The notes under the pieces are model-generated. The model saw only the letters and a program-made list of their open reading frames with translations. It was not told the origin of the DNA and ran no database searches. From the NCBI GenBank assembly GCA_028290325.1, contig JAQGJY010000255.1:1-14145 (forward strand): 14,145 nt of DNA, read 5' to 3'. The translations under genes were made by a program, and so were the position numbers. Source of the DNA: Tardiphaga sp. GTDB taxonomy: Bacteria > Pseudomonadota > Alphaproteobacteria > Rhizobiales > Xanthobacteraceae. This document shows, in pieces, positions 1-7,326 of this stretch (positions are counted from its first letter, which is position 1; each line of letters opens with the position of its first letter).

Positions 1-980
1 AGACCGTCGCCGCCGACACCGGCAAGCAGATGCGCCGACGCCAGAAGCCCGATGCCGCCGCCGAGATAATGCGGGCAGAACGTCTTGCCCGCCGCGCGAC
101 TATCGCGCGCGATCGGCGCGGTGGCGCTGAAGCCGCCCCACTTCGCCAGGTCCGGCTGCACGACACCCAACACATCGTCGCCAAGCGCCTGCGCGAAACC
201 GGCAATGCTGGCGATGTTTTCGCCGGCGGCCAGCGGCGTCGTGAACGCGCGACGTAACCGTTGCCATTCCGACCACGGCCGGTCGGCGCGGATCGGCTCC
301 TCCAGCCATGCGAGCCCAAATTGATCGACGGCGTCCGCGCGCGCGATCGCGGTCTCGGCATCCCACGCCTGATTCGCATCGGCAGCCAGCGTGCCGTCGC
401 GGCCGACGAGATCGCGCAACGCCGTGAGATTGTCGTGATCGACGCCGGGATCGAAACCGATTTTCAGCTTCAGGGCGCGATGCCCGCGACGCAGCGCCGC
501 TTCGGCTTGCGCGCGCGATCCCGATGGATTGATGCCACTCGCATAGACTTTGATGGAAGGATGTTGTCCGCCGAGCAGCCGCCACAGCGCGAGCGATTTG
601 CGACGCGCCGCGATGTCCCACAAGGCGATGTCGATACCCGCGATGCATTGGGCGAAAGGACCGTGCTCGCCCGATTGCAACGCGAGAACCGATGTGCGAA
701 GCGTCAAGGCATCGAAGGTTTTTTGCGGTGTTTCGAACGTGTCGCCTGTCACCATCGGACCGAGGATCTCATTGATGATGCGCGTGCGATGCTCCGCGCC
801 CGTCGAGGGAAAATTGCACCACGCCTCGCCCCACCCGACATGACCGTCGGCATCGGCGACGCGCACGAACACCGCGGGGCGATCGAGCATCCGCCCGAAT
901 GACGTCACCACCGGAGTCGTCAGCGGATACCGATAGCAGAAGGCCTCGACGGCGATGATGTTGGTGTTCGGTGCCTTCAT
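1..980 (-). CDS. Enolase-superfamily enzyme, mandelate racemase subgroup (3' end beyond window)
   Basis: Reading leftward from an ATG at 978-980, the frame stays open for about 326 codons to the window edge, so the C-terminus is missing. Seen: an N-terminal capping domain (about residues 1-130), then the barrel with the catalytic set of the mandelate racemase/muconate lactonizing family. These are a K-x-K motif (K171, K173), metal ligands D201 (DAN), E227 (WLEEP) and E254 (GEN), and the Asp-His pair D277 (QPD) and H304 (CPHYLGG) that marks the mandelate racemase subgroup. Known: such enzymes abstract a proton alpha to a carboxylate using Mg2+, and include sugar-acid dehydratases, racemases and cycloisomerases. 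The substrate cannot be read from the sequence. Only a weak GGA lies upstream as ribosome site. The gene is transcribed divergently from the HAD phosphatase, and a 22-bp dyad lies 43-64 bases before its start. Family sure; reaction unknown. Confidence 0.9.
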   Translation of the reverse strand, partial: MKAPNTNIIAVEAFCYRYPLTTPVVTSFGRMLDRPAVFVRVADADGHVGWGEAWCNFPSTGAEHRTRIINEILGPMVTGDTFETPQKTFDALTLRTSVLALQSGEHGPFAQCIAGIDIALWDIAARRKSLALWRLLGGQHPSIKVYASGINPSGSRAQAEAALRRGHRALKLKIGFDPGVDHDNLTALRDLVGRDGTLAADANQAWDAETAIARADAVDQFGLAWLEEPIRADRPWSEWQRLRRAFTTPLAAGENIASIAGFAQALGDDVLGVVQPDLAKWGGFSATAPIARDSRAAGKTFCPHYLGGGIGLLASAHLLAGVGGDG

Positions 981-1022
981 TCGAATCCGCATTCCAAATC
1001 GCGCGCGGGCGAATTTTGTATG

Positions 1023-1044
1023 GTCATCCTATCCTTAGTATGAC
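1023..1044. promoter_or_regulatory. 22-bp imperfect dyad, candidate operator between divergent genes
   Basis: The arms read GTCAT-C-CTA, then a TCCT centre, then TAG-T-ATGAC. Eight of nine positions per arm are complementary, with a single C/T mismatch. It sits 43-64 bases upstream of the enolase-superfamily start, where a repressor would meet its promoter, and about 110 bases upstream of the HAD gene. Size and symmetry fit a dimeric helix-turn-helix regulator. No regulator gene is in the window, so the protein is unknown. Confidence 0.45.
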
Positions 1045-1068
1045 TTGCGGAAAGAGCAATGAAGATGC

Positions 1069-1130
1069 CGCTGGATTGCGTCGTCGTGAAGATTGCTCGA
1101 AGACGAGCGACCTTCATTTCTCGCAATGAC
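1069..1130 (+). repeat. Hairpin-forming intergenic repeat, probably a degenerate dispersed palindromic element
   Basis: Seen: the stretch begins CTGGATTGCGTCGTCG and ends CTCGCAATGAC. Between them lies a hairpin at 1088-1115: GAAG-A-TTGCTCG, loop AAGA, CGAGCGA-C-CTTC (one mismatch, one wobble pair). The ends resemble a short palindromic repeat (GGATTGCTTCG...CTCGCAATGACG) that I remember as common between genes in Bradyrhizobium-like genomes. That resemblance is from memory and only one copy is in this window. It ends just before the ribosome site of the HAD gene, so it would lie in that gene's leader. Confidence 0.4.
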
Positions 1131-1151
1131 AATTTTTTGAAAGGACAGGCC

Positions 1152-1790
1152 ATGATCGACGCGGTGATTTGGGATTTTGGCGGGGTGTTCACCTCCTCGC
1201 CGTTCGAGGCCTTCGCGCGATTCGAAACCGAGCGCGGCCTGCCCGTCGACATCATCCGCCGCACCAACGCGGCGAACCACTGGGACAACGCATGGGCGAA
1301 ATTCGAGCGCGCCGAGGTGGATGTGGATGCGTTCGACGAATTGTTCGCGACCGAATCACGCGCGCTCGGCGCCGAGGTGCGCGGCAAGGATGTGCTGCCG
1401 TTGCTGATCGGCGATCCGCGACCGGAAATGGTTGAGGCGCTGAAGATCGTCGGCGCCAAGGTCAAGACCGGCTGCATCACCAACAACCTGCCGGCGAATG
1501 CGATCGGCAGCGCGGGCGGCCGCTCGATCTATGTCGCCGAGATCATGACCCTGTTCGACCACATTATCGAATCCGCCAAGATCGGCTTTCGCAAGCCGGA
1601 TCCGCGCATCTATCGGATGATGACCGACGCGCTCGGCGTCGATCCGGCGACCTGCATCTATCTCGATGATCTCGGGGTGAATCTGAAACCGGCTCGCGAC
1701 ATGGGCATGACCACGATCAAAGTGTTGAGCGCAGCGCAGGCGATTACCGATCTGGAAGCCGCGACCGGCTGGCACCTGCGCCAGACCTGA
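1152..1790 (+). CDS. HAD-superfamily hydrolase (subfamily IA, epoxide hydrolase N-domain-like phosphatase)
   Basis: A 212-residue protein. The ATG at 1152 is chosen because an AAAGGA ribosome site lies just upstream and the HAD fold begins at once (MIDAVIWDFGG). An in-frame ATG at 1059 would add 31 residues encoded by the hairpin repeat and is unlikely. Motifs: motif I D8 (WDFGGVF), with Gly at the usual second Asp; motif II T110 (CITNN); motif III K148 (RKPDP); motif IV D172-D173 (YLDDLGVNLKPARDMG). The C-terminal half closely recalls the N-terminal phosphatase domain of mammalian soluble epoxide hydrolase and ACAD10-like HAD proteins. Known: these use the first Asp as nucleophile with Mg2+ to cleave phosphomonoesters or related bonds. 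The replaced acid/base Asp makes the exact reaction uncertain, though DxGG/DxGN variants are common and often active. Probably cytoplasmic; no signal peptide. Substrate unknown. Confidence 0.88.
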   Translation: MIDAVIWDFGGVFTSSPFEAFARFETERGLPVDIIRRTNAANHWDNAWAKFERAEVDVDAFDELFATESRALGAEVRGKDVLPLLIGDPRPEMVEALKIVGAKVKTGCITNNLPANAIGSAGGRSIYVAEIMTLFDHIIESAKIGFRKPDPRIYRMMTDALGVDPATCIYLDDLGVNLKPARDMGMTTIKVLSAAQAITDLEAATGWHLRQT

Positions 1791-1860
1791 CGCGTCGTCC
1801 GTCGTCCGACCTCCGACCAACCGCGAAGGCATCTCGACAACGTCCCGTGAAACCACTCAT

Positions 1861-4350
1861 ATGGGGGTGAGGGATTGGGCTGAGATGATCGAAGCGCAGG
1901 GACAAGACGCATTTCTGGAGGCGGGCGGTGATGCGGATGCATTGCAGCGCTACGCCTCCGAGATCGCGCGGGAGCGTGACGAGGTCTATCGCAAACTCCG
2001 TGAGCGCGAGGCCGACCTTGCCCGCATTCAGCGGATCGGACGGGTCGGCGGCGTCGAGGTCAATTTTCAGGACGGCTTTCAAAATCGTCGCTCACCAGAA
2101 TACCTCATCATCCACGGCCTGCCCCAGGACGCGACCAACGAGACGCACGAGGATTGGGTTCAGCGCATCCATCCGGAGGATCGCGACAAGACGGTCCGGC
2201 AATTTCTCGACGCGCTGAATGGCACGCAGGAAGATTACACCGCCGACTACCGCATCATCCGGCCCAACGATGGCCAGACGCGCTGGATCGACGTCACCGC
2301 CAAGATCGAGCGCGACGAGACTGGCCGCGCGGTCCGGCTTATCGGCGCGCATATCGACATCACCGATCGGATGCTGGCGCAGGAACGGCTGCGCGAAAGC
2401 GAGGAGCGGTTCCGGCTGATCGCCAACAGCGCGCCGGTGCCGATGTGGGTGACGCGGCGCGACGGCCGGCGCGCATTCGCCAATCAATCCTACCTGGATT
2501 TTCTTGGCCTGCCCTACGACGAAGCCATCGTGTTCGACTGGCGCAACGCGCTGCATCCCGATGACCTGCAACGCATCGTCAACGAGCAGCTGGCGGGCGA
2601 AGCCTCGCTGAAGCCGTTCGTGCTGGAAGCGCGCTACCGCCGCGCCGACGGCGAATGGCGCTGGCTGCGATCCGAATCGCAGCCGCGCTTCGATCCGATC
2701 GGCAATCACATCGGCTTCATCGGCGTCGCCCATGACGTGACCGCCGCCAAGACCGCCGAGACCGAATTGCGGCGCCTCAACGAGACGCTGGAAGAGCGCA
2801 TCAAGGAGCGCACGTCGGGCCTGGAATACCGCAAGGCGCAGATGCGCACGATCCTGGAAACCAGCAACCAGTATCAGGTGCTGCTCGATATCGCCGGCCA
2901 TGTCGTTTTCGCGAACAAAACCTCGCTGGCCGGCATCCACGCCGAATCGCCGGATGTGGTCGGGCAGTTGGTGTGGGAGTCGCCGTGGTTCCGCGATACC
3001 GACGGCATGCGCGAAACCGTGCGCGCCGCGTTCGCCGCGGTGATGCGCGGCGACAACGTCCGCACCGAGTTGCTGCTGCACCTGCCGATCGGCAGCCGCT
3101 ACTTCGACTTCGCGATGCGTCCAGTGCTCGATCAGCACGGCACGATATCCGGGGTTCTCGCCGAAGCGGTCGATATCACCGAACGGTTGCAAGGCGAGGA
3201 AGCTCTGCGGCAGTCGCAGAAGATGGAAGCCGTCGGCCAACTGACCGGCGGCGTGGCGCACGATTTCAACAATCTGCTGACCATCATTCGCTCGGCCACG
3301 GACATCCTGCGGCGGCGAGACCTGCCGGACGACAAGCGCCGCCGCTACATCGACGCGATTTCCGATACCGTCGATCGCGCGTCGAAACTAACCAGCCAGT
3401 TACTGGCTTTCGCGCGGCGGCAACCGTTGAAGCCGCAGGTCTTCAATGTCGGCACGCAGGTCGAAAGCGTCGCGGCGCTGATCCGGCCGCTCGTCGGCGG
3501 CCGCATCCAGATCGACGTGCGCATCGACGATCCGTCGTTCTTCGCGATGGCCGATGTCGCGCAATTCGAGACCGCGATCATCAACCTCGCCGTCAACGGC
3601 CGCGACGCGATGAACAATCAGGGTCACCTCGCGATCAGCGTCAGCGAGGTCCGCGCCATCCCGCCGTTGCGCGGATCGCCCGCGCGCGAGGGCGACTATA
3701 TCGCGATCGCCGTCAGCGACAGCGGCATCGGTATTCCGGCGGACCAGCTCGAGACGATCTTCGAGCCGTTCTTCACGACCAAGGAGGTCGGCAAGGGCAC
3801 CGGCCTCGGCCTGAGCCAGGCCTTCGGCTTCGCCAAGCAATCCGGCGGCGACATCGAAGTGACCAGCGCGCCGGGCCGCGGTTCAACCTTCACGCTGTAT
3901 CTGCGGCAGGCCGCGACCCCCACCCCGAGTAGTGAAGCCGTCGCGATACGGACCGACCCGGATGCATGCGGCAGCGGCTATCGCGTGCTGGTCGTCGAGG
4001 ACAACGAAGAGGTCGGCCGCTTCGCCACGGCATTGCTCGAAGATCTCGGCTACACGATCACCCTGACGATCAACGCCGACGCCGCATTGGCGGAGTTGGC
4101 GCGGGATGCCTCCGCCTTCGATCTGGTGTTTTCCGACGTCATCATGCCGGGCATGAATGGCGTCGAGCTCGCCAATCTCATTCGCAAGCAGTATCCCGCC
4201 TTGCCGGTGGTGCTGACGAGCGGCTACAGCGACGTGCTGGCGGAGAACGCCGATCGCGGATTCGATCTGATTCAGAAGCCGTATTCCGTCGAGGCCTTGT
4301 CGAAGACACTGCGCCGGGTGATTCTGGACTCGCGGCTTCTGATCGGGTGA
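1861..4350 (+). CDS. Soluble hybrid histidine kinase: three PAS domains, kinase core, receiver
   Basis: An 829-residue protein without membrane segments. Order: short helical N-terminus; PAS1 about 55-168 (ends HIDITDR); PAS2 about 181-294 (ends AHDVT); coiled coil about 297-325; PAS3 about 328-440 (ends VDITER); dimerisation/phosphoacceptor with H467 in GGVAHDFNNLL; ATPase domain with N-box N575/N579 (NLAVNGRDAM), G1 D620 (DSGIGIP) and G2 644-650 (GKGTGLG); receiver from about 707 with acidic pair E713/D714, phosphoacceptor D759 (FSDVIMPG), T786 and K806. Known: such kinases pass phosphate from His to their own Asp and usually on to a separate Hpt protein. None is encoded nearby apart from the Hpt domain of CheA. 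Start: ATG 1861 or ATG 1885, neither with a clear ribosome site. It converges on cheR with a 35-bp gap, so it is not in the che operon. Signal and target unknown. Confidence 0.93.
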   Translation: MGVRDWAEMIEAQGQDAFLEAGGDADALQRYASEIARERDEVYRKLREREADLARIQRIGRVGGVEVNFQDGFQNRRSPEYLIIHGLPQDATNETHEDWVQRIHPEDRDKTVRQFLDALNGTQEDYTADYRIIRPNDGQTRWIDVTAKIERDETGRAVRLIGAHIDITDRMLAQERLRESEERFRLIANSAPVPMWVTRRDGRRAFANQSYLDFLGLPYDEAIVFDWRNALHPDDLQRIVNEQLAGEASLKPFVLEARYRRADGEWRWLRSESQPRFDPIGNHIGFIGVAHDVTAAKTAETELRRLNETLEERIKERTSGLEYRKAQMRTILETSNQYQVLLDIAGHVVFANKTSLAGIHAESPDVVGQLVWESPWFRDTDGMRETVRAAFAAVMRGDNVRTELLLHLPIGSRYFDFAMRPVLDQHGTISGVLAEAVDITERLQGEEALRQSQKMEAVGQLTGGVAHDFNNLLTIIRSATDILRRRDLPDDKRRRYIDAISDTVDRASKLTSQLLAFARRQPLKPQVFNVGTQVESVAALIRPLVGGRIQIDVRIDDPSFFAMADVAQFETAIINLAVNGRDAMNNQGHLAISVSEVRAIPPLRGSPAREGDYIAIAVSDSGIGIPADQLETIFEPFFTTKEVGKGTGLGLSQAFGFAKQSGGDIEVTSAPGRGSTFTLYLRQAATPTPSSEAVAIRTDPDACGSGYRVLVVEDNEEVGRFATALLEDLGYTITLTINADAALAELARDASAFDLVFSDVIMPGMNGVELANLIRKQYPALPVVLTSGYSDVLAENADRGFDLIQKPYSVEALSKTLRRVILDSRLLIG

Positions 4351-4385
4351 GCGTTGGCCAGCGCGATATTGATTGACCCCGAGCC

Positions 4386-5204
4386 TTACGCCGCGGCGGC
4401 GGGATTCGGCGCGTAGAAGCCGCGCAGGCCCGGTGACGGCACGAACGCGTTGGTCAGGCCGATCATGGTTTCGGCCGCCCCGAGCGCCAGCAAGCCGTCC
4501 GGTTCGAGCGCCTTCGCCAGCCGCTTGTAGATGCCGGTCTTGGTCGGCTCGTCGAAATAGATCAGGATGTTGCGGCAGAAGATGATGTCGAATCTGCCGA
4601 GCGCGCCGAAGTCGGACAGCAGGTTGAACTGCTTGTGCTTCACCATCGCGCGGATGTCCGCATTGATCTGCCAGGTCTCGCCGCTCTGCTGAAAATATTT
4701 CATCAGCAGCTTGATCGGCAGCCCGCGCTGCACCTCGAACTGGCTGTAGCGCCCGGCTTCCGACTTCGCGAGCACCTCGCGCGACAAATCGGTCGCGGTG
4801 ATTTCGATACGCCAGTCCTTCAGCAGCGCGCCCATTTCCTTCAGGCACATCGCGATCGAATAAGGCTCCTGCCCGGTCGAGCCGGCGGCGCACCAGATCC
4901 TCAGCGACTTCTTCGTGGCGCGGGCCTTCACCAGGCGCGGGACGACGGTCTCGCTGAACTGGTCGAAGGGGTTCTTGTCGCGAAAGAACGAGGTCTCGTT
5001 GGTCGTCATGGCCTCGACGACGACGGTCTCGATGTCCTTCTTGCCACTCTTGATCTTCTCGACGAGATCGCTGATGCCGTTGAGGCCGTGCTTCTTCGCC
5101 AGCGGTTCAAGCCGGCCCTGCACGAGATATTCCTTGTTGCTGAGGATCAGGCCCGAGCGATCTTTGAGGAAGCCCTGCAGAAACGTGTAATCGTGCGGCG
5201 TCAT
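4386..5204 (-). CDS. cheR: Chemotaxis receptor methyltransferase CheR
   Basis: A 272-residue protein, the usual CheR size. It transfers methyl groups from S-adenosylmethionine to glutamates of chemoreceptors and so opposes CheB. Seen: an N-terminal helical domain (about 1-75) ending in MTTNETSFFRD; the SAM loop WCAAGSTGQEPYSIA (104-118), with Gln where E. coli has Glu; ATDLS (137-141); and the family signature FCRNILIYF (209-217) followed by LGAAETM. The start at 5204 is chosen because its ATG overlaps the cheB stop as ATGA, which suggests translational coupling. An upstream in-frame ATG (5309) lies well inside cheB and gives no CheR-like sequence. It is the last gene of the minus-strand operon. 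Its stop is 35 bp from the stop of the convergent hybrid kinase, with no convincing terminator between. Function well supported; which receptors it serves is unknown. Confidence 0.95.
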   Translation of the reverse strand: MTPHDYTFLQGFLKDRSGLILSNKEYLVQGRLEPLAKKHGLNGISDLVEKIKSGKKDIETVVVEAMTTNETSFFRDKNPFDQFSETVVPRLVKARATKKSLRIWCAAGSTGQEPYSIAMCLKEMGALLKDWRIEITATDLSREVLAKSEAGRYSQFEVQRGLPIKLLMKYFQQSGETWQINADIRAMVKHKQFNLLSDFGALGRFDIIFCRNILIYFDEPTKTGIYKRLAKALEPDGLLALGAAETMIGLTNAFVPSPGLRGFYAPNPAAAA

Positions 5205-6367
5205 AGGCGTGATCCCGAAAACAGGCGAATGAGCCTGGGTGCGATTTGATTGAGGGGAAGAATCGCCGCACAGATGCCGGCCTGCGCGGCGGCGCCTGGC
5301 ATGCCCCAAACGACGCTGCTCGCTTCATCCTGCGCGATGACGCTGCCGCCGGCGGCGACGATATCCTTGCCGCCGCGCATGCCGTCCGAGCCCATGCCGG
5401 TCAGGATCACGCTCATGATATGGCCCTGCCAGATATCGCAGGCCGATTTGAACAGCGGATCGACGGCGGGCTTGCAGAAGTTGATCGGCGGACTGTCGTC
5501 GAGCGCGATCGCCGCGCCGGTGTCCTGCTTCACCACGCGCATGTGGCGGCCACCCGGCGCAATATAAACCTGTTTGGCATTGACGCGCTCGCCGGCGATG
5601 CCCTCGCGCACCGGACGCCCGCAGGCGCGTGACAGTTGATCCGCGAGAAGTGCGGTGAACACCGGCGGCATATGCTGGGTGATCAGAACCGGGACCAGAT
5701 CGATGATCGGCACGATCGCCGGCAGGAAATCCATCAGCGCCTTCGGACCGCCGGTCGATGACCCGATCAGCAAAACCTTCGGCGGCTTGTCGCTCATGCG
5801 GCGCAGCACATAAGGCGAGGCGATGCCGGCGGCGCCATCGATCGACGCGCTGGACAGCGGTTTGACGGCCAAGGCACTGGCGCGCGACAGCTCGGTCCGC
5901 ACAGCGCGGGCGCCGAGGCCACGAACCTTCGACACCAAATCGCGGTGAAAGGTTTCGGCGGCATTGCTGTCGCGCGTGCTCTCAGGCTTGGCGAGGTAGT
6001 CGGTGGCGCCGAGCGCCAGCGCCTTGATGCTGATCTCCGCGTTCCGCGTCGTCAGCGTCGACGCCATGATCACGAACAGCTTCGGCTTCTTGGCGAGAAG
6101 CTGCGGCAGCGCCGAAATGCCATCGAGCTCCGGCATCTCGATGTCGAGCACGACGACGTCCGGATCGGCGGCGACGACAGCGTTGACGGCGTCAAGACCG
6201 TTGCGGCACGAGCGCGCGACTTCCATGTCCGGCTCGGCCTCGATCCAGCGTGAGATCACGCCGCGAATGATCGCCGAGTCGTCGACGACCATGACGCGGA
6301 TCGCGCGCCCCTTCGAGAGGTCCTTAGACGGCGCGGCCGTCGGCGGCTTTGCGGCTTCCAGGCTCAT
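5201..6367 (-). CDS. cheB: Chemotaxis response regulator / protein-glutamate methylesterase CheB
   Basis: A 388-residue protein. It demethylates and deamidates receptor glutamates when its receiver is phosphorylated by CheA, giving adaptation. Seen: a 23-residue N-terminal tail; receiver about 24-140 with D29/D30, phosphoacceptor D75 (VVLDIEMPELDG), T104 or T106 and K127 (AKPE); a linker about 140-195; then the methylesterase domain with the catalytic triad S204 (GSSTGGP), H232 (QHMP) and D328 (GMGSDG). The ATG at 6367 has a GGGGG run about 5 bases upstream. The TGA stop overlaps the cheR start (ATGA), so the two adaptation enzymes are probably made in a fixed ratio. It lies 64 bp after cheY in the same operon. 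All key residues are intact and no damage is visible. Confidence 0.96.
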   Translation of the reverse strand: MSLEAAKPPTAAPSKDLSKGRAIRVMVVDDSAIIRGVISRWIEAEPDMEVARSCRNGLDAVNAVVAADPDVVVLDIEMPELDGISALPQLLAKKPKLFVIMASTLTTRNAEISIKALALGATDYLAKPESTRDSNAAETFHRDLVSKVRGLGARAVRTELSRASALAVKPLSSASIDGAAGIASPYVLRRMSDKPPKVLLIGSSTGGPKALMDFLPAIVPIIDLVPVLITQHMPPVFTALLADQLSRACGRPVREGIAGERVNAKQVYIAPGGRHMRVVKQDTGAAIALDDSPPINFCKPAVDPLFKSACDIWQGHIMSVILTGMGSDGMRGGKDIVAAGGSVIAQDEASSVVWGMPGAAAQAGICAAILPLNQIAPRLIRLFSGSRL

Positions 6368-6431
6368 GCCGGCCCCCGATCGGCCGTCGGCCGTCTCACG
6401 CAGGTCAACGCCATCGCGGCTCCGGCCGGCA

Positions 6432-6797
6432 TCAGATCAGGCCGACTTCGCGGAACTTCGCCGCCACGATGTCCTTGTCGAACGGCTTCATGATGTATTC
6501 GTCGGCGCCCGCTTCAAGCGCTCGCGCGATATGCGCGACGTCGTTCTCGGTGGTGCAGAACACCACCTTGGGCCGGTCGCCGTCCGGCATCCGCCGCAGC
6601 TTGTGGAGAAACTCCAGCCCGTCCATGACCGGCATATTCCAGTCGAGCAGGATCGCATCCGGCAGTCCGTTTTTGCAGGCCTCGATCGCCTTCTCGCCGT
6701 CTTCGGCCTCAACGATCTGAAGATCGAGTCCTTCGAGAATTCGGCGAGCGACTTTGCGGACGACGCTCGAATCATCCACCACGAGACACATCTTCAT
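6432..6797 (-). CDS. cheY: Single-domain response regulator CheY
   Basis: A 121-residue receiver with no output domain, the size of classical CheY. Residues: acidic pair D8/D9 (VVDDS), phosphoacceptor D52 (LLDWNMPVMDG), T82 (FCTTEND), K104 (IMKPFD). The D-T and D-K spacings (30 and 52) equal those of E. coli CheY. Known: CheA phosphorylates CheY, which then binds the flagellar switch or another target. The start at 6797 begins directly with the receiver (MKMCLVVDD). A longer frame from 6899 would overlap the end of cheW and adds a non-conserved, proline-rich stretch, so it is rejected. The ribosome site is weak (AGAAAG), with a 55-bp gap after cheW. It is the only stand-alone CheY here. The receiver fused to CheA and the CheZ encoded upstream are probably the routes that drain its phosphate. 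Confidence 0.94.
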   Translation of the reverse strand: MKMCLVVDDSSVVRKVARRILEGLDLQIVEAEDGEKAIEACKNGLPDAILLDWNMPVMDGLEFLHKLRRMPDGDRPKVVFCTTENDVAHIARALEAGADEYIMKPFDKDIVAAKFREVGLI

Positions 6798-6852
6798 TGC
6801 ATTCTTTCTGACTTCTGCGATCGCAGGATCGATATCGGCGCGCGGACCGGCG

Positions 6853-7326
6853 CTAGGCGTTGGCGTGGGTCTCTGCGTCGAGGCTGAGCACGCGATCAAT
6901 ATCGAGCACGACCATCAGCTCGGTGCCGAGGCGATGAACACCCGCCGCCATCGTGCCGAGCCATGGATCGAGATTGGCGGGATTGATCTCGCATTCGTCA
7001 TTCTGAACGCGGACGACTTCGCCGATCGTGTCGATCATCAGGCCGTAGGACTCGCCGCGCAGATCGACGCCGATCGCCATCGCCTCCCGCGCGGTGTCAT
7101 CCTTCGGCAGGCCGAGCCGCGCCCGCATATCGATCGCGGTGACGATGCGGCCGCGCAGATTGAGCACGCCGGCCACATCGTGCGAGGCCAGCGGCACGCG
7201 CGTCAGCCGCTCGGGCTTGAAGACGTCCTGCACCCGCGAGATCGGGATGCCGAACAACTGGCCGCCGATCGTGGCGGTGACGTATTCGGTGTTGGCCGCG
7301 GGTTGGTGATCGCTCACGTTGCTCAT
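6853..7326 (-). CDS. cheW: Chemotaxis coupling protein CheW
   Basis: A 157-residue single CheW domain. It links chemoreceptors to the P5 domain of CheA in signalling arrays at the inner face of the membrane. Seen: the two beta-barrel halves, with EYVTATIGGQLFGIPISRVQ at 14-33, the signature GVLNLRGRIVTAIDMR at 53-68 (Arg of NLRG conserved as the receptor/CheA contact), and YGLMIDTIGEVV from about 93. The ATG at 7324-7326 overlaps the cheA stop as ATGA, so translation is probably coupled to cheA. The protein ends with a short hydrophilic tail (DAETHANA). No other stand-alone CheW lies in the window, although CheA itself carries two CheW-like domains. Confidence 0.95.
   Translation of the reverse strand: MSNVSDHQPAANTEYVTATIGGQLFGIPISRVQDVFKPERLTRVPLASHDVAGVLNLRGRIVTAIDMRARLGLPKDDTAREAMAIGVDLRGESYGLMIDTIGEVVRVQNDECEINPANLDPWLGTMAAGVHRLGTELMVVLDIDRVLSLDAETHANA

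Noticed and set aside
1059..1151. Upstream in-frame start extending the HAD protein by 31 residues
   Set aside because: The extension is encoded by the hairpin repeat, and the ATG at 1152 has a good ribosome site directly before the HAD core.
2092..3261. Long minus-strand open frame (389 codons) inside the hybrid kinase
   Set aside because: It lies opposite conserved PAS and kinase motifs and shows no family motif. It is an antisense by-product of high-GC codon use.
4351..4385. GCGTTGG-CCAGCGC dyad between the hybrid kinase and cheR as a shared terminator
   Set aside because: The stem leaves almost no loop, contains a wobble pair and is not followed by a T-run on either strand.
6798..6899. 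Longer N-terminus for CheY
   Set aside because: Would overlap the end of cheW and adds a proline-rich tail unlike CheY. The receiver begins exactly at 6797.
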